Assembly (NCBI GenBank): GCA_964564035.1
Contig: CAZLZN010000024.1
Coordinates: forward strand, 1-22,878
Source: JAHIGH01 sp964564035
GTDB lineage: Bacteria; Patescibacteriota; Microgenomatia; Levybacterales; UBA12049
DNA: 22,878 nt
Direction: 5' to 3'
Part shown: piece by piece, positions 22,757-22,878 of the stretch
Layout: each line of letters opens with the position of its first letter
Position numbering within the stretch: position 1 is the stretch's first letter
Translations under genes and position numbers: made by a program
Notes under the pieces: model-generated
The model's database searches: none
What the model was told of the DNA's origin: nothing
What the model saw: only the letters and a program-made list of their open reading frames with translations

Positions 22757-22786
22757 ATTATATCCCCGCATACGCAAACTTGTCAA
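22757..22786 (-). promoter_or_regulatory. ilv operon promoter
   Basis: On the minus strand: perfect -35 TTGACA (22786-22781), 18 bases, perfect -10 TATAAT (22762-22757). Transcription should start near 22750, about five bases before the leader-peptide ATG at 22745. It is the strongest promoter match in the window. The remaining 92 bases to the window end show no gene I can support. Confidence 0.85.
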
Positions 22787-22878
22787 CTTTCAAAAAAGCG
22801 CGTAAGGGAATGTCCAAAAAATTTGCGATTTAAACAAAGGCCGTAATTAATAAAAAATTCATATAAGTGAGCGTTGAA

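Noticed and set aside
22830..22862. A second micro-ORF on the minus strand, MNFLLITAFV, upstream of the ilv promoter.
   Set aside because: It is rich in Leu/Ile/Val, but AT-rich DNA gives such codons by chance. It lies upstream of the strong ilv promoter, has no visible promoter inside the window and no following terminator pair.

Overview
The window looks like a chromosomal segment of a Patescibacteria (CPR)-type bacterium. The 3' end of its 16S rRNA has a ...GGTATCC...GGATGGATCACCTCC tail of the kind I associate with that group. Leaders are AT-rich, many genes have no Shine-Dalgarno (SD) sequence, secreted proteins have Lys-rich N-termini ahead of one membrane anchor, and TGA is a normal stop. 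The lineage is inferred from a ~55-base rRNA tail plus gene style, so confidence is moderate.

Layout. (1) 1-454: the end of the 16S gene, then ~400 bases with no tRNA, 23S or 5S, but with several strong RNA folds including a possible pseudoknot. (2) 455-5171: galU, a PAP2 phosphatase, two anchored extracytoplasmic proteins of unknown function and a stand-alone receiver domain. (3) 4872-9620 (+): an Fe-S assembly operon of the order DUF1858-like CxxC protein, sufC, sufB, a half-length sufD, sufS and a SufU/IscU-like scaffold. (4) 9615-12927 (-): leuA, hupE, ilvE. (5) 13025-15444: an FTR1 iron permease, a CorA-like two-TM protein and a small YflT-like protein. (6) 15446-22745 (-): ridA, ilvD, ilvA, ilvC, ilvN, ilvB and a leader region.

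The genes form a coherent branched-chain amino acid (BCAA) module. IlvA makes 2-oxobutanoate, IlvBN/IlvC/IlvD make the 2-oxo acids, IlvE transaminates them, LeuA opens the leucine branch, and RidA removes the reactive enamine/imine released by IlvA. IlvD needs an Fe-S cluster, which the SUF operon can supply; FTR1 could import the iron. leuB, leuC and leuD are not in the window.

The most interesting content is regulatory. A near-consensus promoter (TTGACA-N18-TATAAT, minus strand) drives a 13-codon leader peptide, MNKNIVVILLVTA, with seven consecutive Ile/Val/Leu codons. It is followed by mutually exclusive anti-terminator and terminator hairpins: a complete ilv attenuator. A second apparent attenuator lies between hupE and leuA. 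There the last ten codons of hupE include seven Leu codons, directly before a competing hairpin pair, so the HupE C-terminus may itself act as the leucine-sensing leader. Several promoters place the -10 box only 6-11 bases from the start codon, implying leaderless mRNAs. The ilvE gene carries a ~55-codon GC-rich palindromic in-frame insertion at its 5' end, and IlvC is of the fungal/Bacteroidota type, hinting at lateral acquisition of the pathway.
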